A DNA stretch of 8,581 bases, from positions 1 to 8,581 of the forward strand of contig JAOPYW010000072.1 of the NCBI GenBank assembly GCA_025964405.1, in the 5' to 3' direction. This DNA comes from Thermoleophilia bacterium (GTDB taxonomy: Bacteria > Actinomycetota > Thermoleophilia > Gaiellales > SKUG01). Position 1 is the first letter of the stretch. Every line of letters starts with the position of its first letter. The position numbers and the translations under genes are program-made. This document shows, piece after piece, positions 5,883 through 8,581 of the stretch. The notes under the pieces were generated by a model. It did not search any database. It saw nothing but the letters and a program-made list of their open reading frames with translations, and was not told the origin of the DNA.

Positions 5883-7915
5883 CCAAAGAGCACGTGACGA
5901 CAAGGCAGGACGAGTCGATGGAGGAGCGCCGCCCCTGGGTCGGCTCCGAACCGGTGCGGGCCCGTGGCGCGTGGCGCCGACGCATCGCCGACCGACCGAT
6001 GCGTGCGTGGACCATCGTGGTCGCCGTGCTCTACGCGGCGCTCGTCGTGGGCGGCATCACCACGACCTCGGTCGGCTTCGAGCCGCTGCGCGACGAGCTT
6101 ACCTCCACGCCCGACGGCCTCATCGCCGGCAAGCCGCGCGCCATCCGTTCCGACGAGGCGCTGCGCTCCACCCCCTGGACGATTGGCGTGCTCGAGCGCT
6201 CGGGCGACGCCTTCACAACGCCGCTCACCTACCGCGACGCATCGCTCGTGGCGCCCGGCGGCGGGGGCCCGGTCACCAAGCTGCTTTTCCTGGAATCGAC
6301 GGTGTTCGACCTGTTCGGCTCGACGCTCACCACCCAGGCCTTCGCCGCGATCTGGTGGTTCGTCACTGCCGTCGTGCTGCTGCTGCTGCCGCGGTGGTTC
6401 GCCCGCCTCGGCGTGCCGCCGTCGGTCGGCATCCCGCTCACCGTGCTCGTGGTCGCTTCACCCGCGACGGCGTGGTGGTCGTGGTCGTCGCTGACCCCGC
6501 TCTGCTGGGCGCTCGTGGCGGCCATGGGCACGCTCGGCGTGCATCGCCTGCTCACCACGCGCGTCGGCCGCGCACGCCTGTGGGCGCTCGTTCCGCTTGT
6601 GGTCGGGGCTGCGGGCTTCGCACGCATGTCGCTCTCCTACCAGCCGTGGGCGGTGCCGATCGCGCTGACCGTGCTGGTGCCGACCCTCGTGTTCCTGCTC
6701 ACGACCGCCGAGGCGCCCCGCCGCGTCGGGCTGCTGTGCGCGGGTGCCGTGGTGCTCGCCGGCGGCGCCGCGTTCAGCCTCTACTACCGCGAACACGCCA
6801 CGAGCCTGGGCGTGCTGGCCGACACCGTTTATCCCGGCAGTCGCCGCAACACGGGCTCGCCCGCGAGCTTGGCGCAGCTGTTCGGCGCACCGCACATGTG
6901 GGTGCTGCAGCGGACGCCCGCGCTCGTCAACACCAACCAGTCGGAGATCTCGTCGAGCTACCTGATCCTGGGCCTGGTCGCTGCCTTGCTCGCGCCCGCC
7001 ATCGACTGGCGCCGGCGTACGAGCGGCTGCGCGCTCGCGGTGACCACGCTCGTGGTGTTGGGCGTGCTCGCGTCGTGGTGCATGGTCGCGTGGCCCGACG
7101 GCGCGTCGAAGCTGTTCCCGATGAGCTTGGTCGCGCCGCTGCGCCTGGCGCAGGTCCTCGGATTCACCGCCATCATCGCCTTCGGGTTCGTGTTCACCGC
7201 TTGGGGCCGTGACCGCATCGGCTCGCGCCGCGCGACGGCGGGTGTCGTCGGCGCCGCGACCTTCCTGCTTACCGCCTACGCCGGCAGCGGCCTCCGCGTG
7301 AACTTCTTGCCCGGCTACCGCACGCCGTGGATCGGCCTCACGTCGCTCGTAGTGACCGCCGTGGTCGTCTGTGCGGTGCTCGCCGGCCGCCGCAGCTGGG
7401 CGCTCGTGCCGATGGTCGTCGCGGCCCTGCCGGTGGTGCTGTTTGCCAACCCGGTGCAGCACGGGTTCGGTGACCTTACGACCGGCACGAACGCCGCGAA
7501 GGTGCGCTCCATCTCGGCGACGTTCGAGCGCGGGCAGCTGTGGGCGACCGACGACTTCTACGCCGATGCACTCCTCATGGCCAACTCTGAGCAGGCCCTG
7601 AGCGGGCAGCAGTGGGTCGGCCCCGACGTCGACGCCTGGAAGAGACTCGACCCGACCGGCGCCTCGAAGGACGCGTGGAACCGCGGCGCCTCCTACATCC
7701 TCTTCGGGTGGGCGCCCGCCGGTGGCGACACGCGCATCACCGCGGCGCAGGCCGACATCATCCGCGTCGACATCGACCCGTGCAGCCCGACGCTCGACGC
7801 GTTCGATCTCGGCGCGATCTCCGCGAACCACACGCTCGACGGTGACTGCCTAACCGAGGTGGGCCGGCTCGACCTCGGCGGCATCGACCGCTGGGTCTAC
7901 CGCGTCGACGGCTGA
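5879..7915 (+). CDS. Large GT-C-like integral membrane protein (actinobacterial envelope family)
   Basis: A 678-residue polytopic protein, starting at an ATG that overlaps the preceding stop (ATGA). After a charged cytoplasmic N-terminus, about 13 hydrophobic segments can be read: near 43-63, 152-170, 183-203, 205-223, 233-250, 258-276, 282-301, 361-377, 383-406, 419-440, 453-469, 484-502 and 507-524. The large first outer loop (64-151) holds GKPRAIRSDEAL (84-95), close to the 'G.PR.IRSDEWL' motif I recall from actinobacterial membrane proteins annotated DUF7657. YPGSRRNTGS (318-327) and PLRLAQVLGF (420-429) are further motifs of that group. The C-terminal 150 residues (about 525-678) form a soluble, probably extracytoplasmic domain with two cysteines (635 and 657) that could pair. 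The layout resembles GT-C glycosyltransferases using polyprenol-phosphate sugars, where acidic residues in the first outer loop are catalytic; Asp92/Glu93 are candidates. This activity is inferred. A polymerase or ligase role is also possible. Its 3' end overlaps the convergent acyltransferase gene by 66 bases. Confidence 0.85.
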   Translation: MTKEHVTTRQDESMEERRPWVGSEPVRARGAWRRRIADRPMRAWTIVVAVLYAALVVGGITTTSVGFEPLRDELTSTPDGLIAGKPRAIRSDEALRSTPWTIGVLERSGDAFTTPLTYRDASLVAPGGGGPVTKLLFLESTVFDLFGSTLTTQAFAAIWWFVTAVVLLLLPRWFARLGVPPSVGIPLTVLVVASPATAWWSWSSLTPLCWALVAAMGTLGVHRLLTTRVGRARLWALVPLVVGAAGFARMSLSYQPWAVPIALTVLVPTLVFLLTTAEAPRRVGLLCAGAVVLAGGAAFSLYYREHATSLGVLADTVYPGSRRNTGSPASLAQLFGAPHMWVLQRTPALVNTNQSEISSSYLILGLVAALLAPAIDWRRRTSGCALAVTTLVVLGVLASWCMVAWPDGASKLFPMSLVAPLRLAQVLGFTAIIAFGFVFTAWGRDRIGSRRATAGVVGAATFLLTAYAGSGLRVNFLPGYRTPWIGLTSLVVTAVVVCAVLAGRRSWALVPMVVAALPVVLFANPVQHGFGDLTTGTNAAKVRSISATFERGQLWATDDFYADALLMANSEQALSGQQWVGPDVDAWKRLDPTGASKDAWNRGASYILFGWAPAGGDTRITAAQADIIRVDIDPCSPTLDAFDLGAISANHTLDGDCLTEVGRLDLGGIDRWVYRVDG

Positions 7916-8581
7916 CGGCGTCGCCTGCCGGCGGCTGCCGAAGCGCCGCAGCGCGGGCTGCTCGACGAGCCGCCACGAGGCGAGGCCCGCGACCCACGTG
8001 AGGGGCGCGGCGACGAGCACGTTAGTGGCGGGGTGCATGCCCGGCCAAGCGTGCACGAGGGCCTGCTGGACCGGGAACGCGTACACGTACATGCCATACG
8101 ACACGTCTCCCAGTCGTGACACGCCGCGCAGCGAGGACGTCGTGCGGTATGCGACCACCAGTGCGGCATAGGGGAGCGTGATCGCGCCGACCGGCAGCAG
8201 CAGCGGCGTGTCGAACGTCATCACCCAGGCGGCGACGCCGAGCGCGGCCACCAGCCACGACAGTCGTACCCGCGACCGCGCTACGTAAAGCAGGGACCCC
8301 GTGAGGAAGTAGGCGAAGAGGCTCGCCGGGTCGGCGAGGCCGGAGCCGTGTACGGCCAGCAGTACCACGAGTGCCACCAGCCAGAGGCCGCCCAGCACCC
8401 GCGCCCGCCCGAGCAGCCCGGTCACGCCCAGCACGAGCACCATGCCGTATGCGAGCACCTCGAGCGGGAGAGTCCAGAGCGAGCCGTTGATCGCGTCGGG
8501 ATACGGATTGTCGCCGAAGACGCCCGGTAGCGAGCCGTCGAACGGGGCCAGCAGCGACGCGCGCACCAGGTATCCCCAAGT
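7850..8581 (-). CDS. OafA/YrhL-type membrane acyltransferase (acyltransferase family 3), N-terminal part outside the window
   Basis: The minus-strand frame runs from the right edge to a TAG at 7852-7850, giving 243 visible residues with no start; the family is usually 350-400 residues, so about a third is missing, including the N-terminal catalytic His region. The visible part begins TWGYLVRASLLAPF and then shows LPGVF and NGSLWTLPLEV, the 'NGSLWTL..E' signature of OafA-like enzymes. Several hydrophobic helices follow. GDVSYGMYVYAFPVQQAL matches the 'G..SYG.Y..H.P' motif near the C-terminus, with Ala in place of the usual His. Such proteins transfer acetyl or other acyl groups from the cytoplasm onto surface glycans. 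The last 25 or so residues are a low-complexity Ala/Val/Asp tail (AVDAVDPAVDAAEV) encoded largely where the gene overlaps its neighbour. The internal GTG at 8564-8566 is not the start, because the conserved sequence continues upstream of it. Confidence 0.9.
   Translation of the reverse strand, partial: TWGYLVRASLLAPFDGSLPGVFGDNPYPDAINGSLWTLPLEVLAYGMVLVLGVTGLLGRARVLGGLWLVALVVLLAVHGSGLADPASLFAYFLTGSLLYVARSRVRLSWLVAALGVAAWVMTFDTPLLLPVGAITLPYAALVVAYRTTSSLRGVSRLGDVSYGMYVYAFPVQQALVHAWPGMHPATNVLVAAPLTWVAGLASWRLVEQPALRRFGSRRQATPSAVDAVDPAVDAAEVEPAHLG

Noticed and set aside
5971..7212. Plus-strand open frame of 413 codons
   Set aside because: It is a frame-shifted shadow of the large membrane protein, Arg/Ala/His-rich with no motifs.
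6458..7831. Minus-strand open frame of 457 codons
   Set aside because: It is entirely antisense to the large membrane protein, with Arg/His/Glu-rich low-complexity sequence and no domain motif.
7916..7965. GC-rich short inverted repeats after the large membrane protein gene as a terminator
   Set aside because: Stems are imperfect, there is no T-run, and the bases belong to the acyltransferase coding region.

Overview
This window is a glycan-assembly locus from a high-GC bacterium, most likely an actinobacterium (Actinomycetota). The evidence is heavy G/C use at third codon positions, several 4-base stop/start overlaps, almost no Shine-Dalgarno sequences, and a large membrane protein of a type I associate with actinobacterial cell-envelope clusters. 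I cannot place it below phylum. There are nine protein genes. I see no tRNA, rRNA, CRISPR array, transposase or attachment site, and no gene-free stretch longer than about 60 bases.

Left part (1-2456): a Wzx-type polysaccharide flippase runs off the left edge on the minus strand. Divergent from it is an uncharacterised protein with ENSG and KVTGR motifs, probably a glycosyltransferase-like enzyme. Convergent to that one, with only two bases between the stop codons, is a WcaA/WcaE-like family-2 glycosyltransferase. This part changes strand at every gene, is visibly lower in GC, and looks like the variable part of a surface-polysaccharide cluster.

Central part (2495-7915): five genes lie on the plus strand. 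The first is a GlfT1/rhamnosyltransferase-like GT2, followed by a 60-base gap with a good -10 box and a 12-base palindrome. Then comes a tightly coupled four-gene unit joined by GTGA, ATGA and ATGA overlaps: a polyprenol-phosphate glycosyltransferase (DPM1-like), a DUF2304 membrane protein with a coiled-coil tail, a WbbL-like GT2 with a Leu-rich membrane anchor, and a 678-residue multi-membrane protein resembling GT-C enzymes.

Right part (7850-8581): the C-terminal part of an OafA-type (acyltransferase family 3) membrane acyltransferase lies on the minus strand and runs off the right edge. Its 3' end overlaps the 3' end of the large membrane protein gene by 66 bases.

A plausible joint role is this. 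The GT2 enzymes build a lipid-linked oligosaccharide on the cytoplasmic face and the Wzx protein flips it. The DPM-like enzyme makes a lipid-linked monosaccharide, which the DUF2304 partner and the GT-C-like protein may use to decorate the polymer outside the membrane, and the acyltransferase adds acyl groups. Family assignments come from motifs. The pathway is inference.
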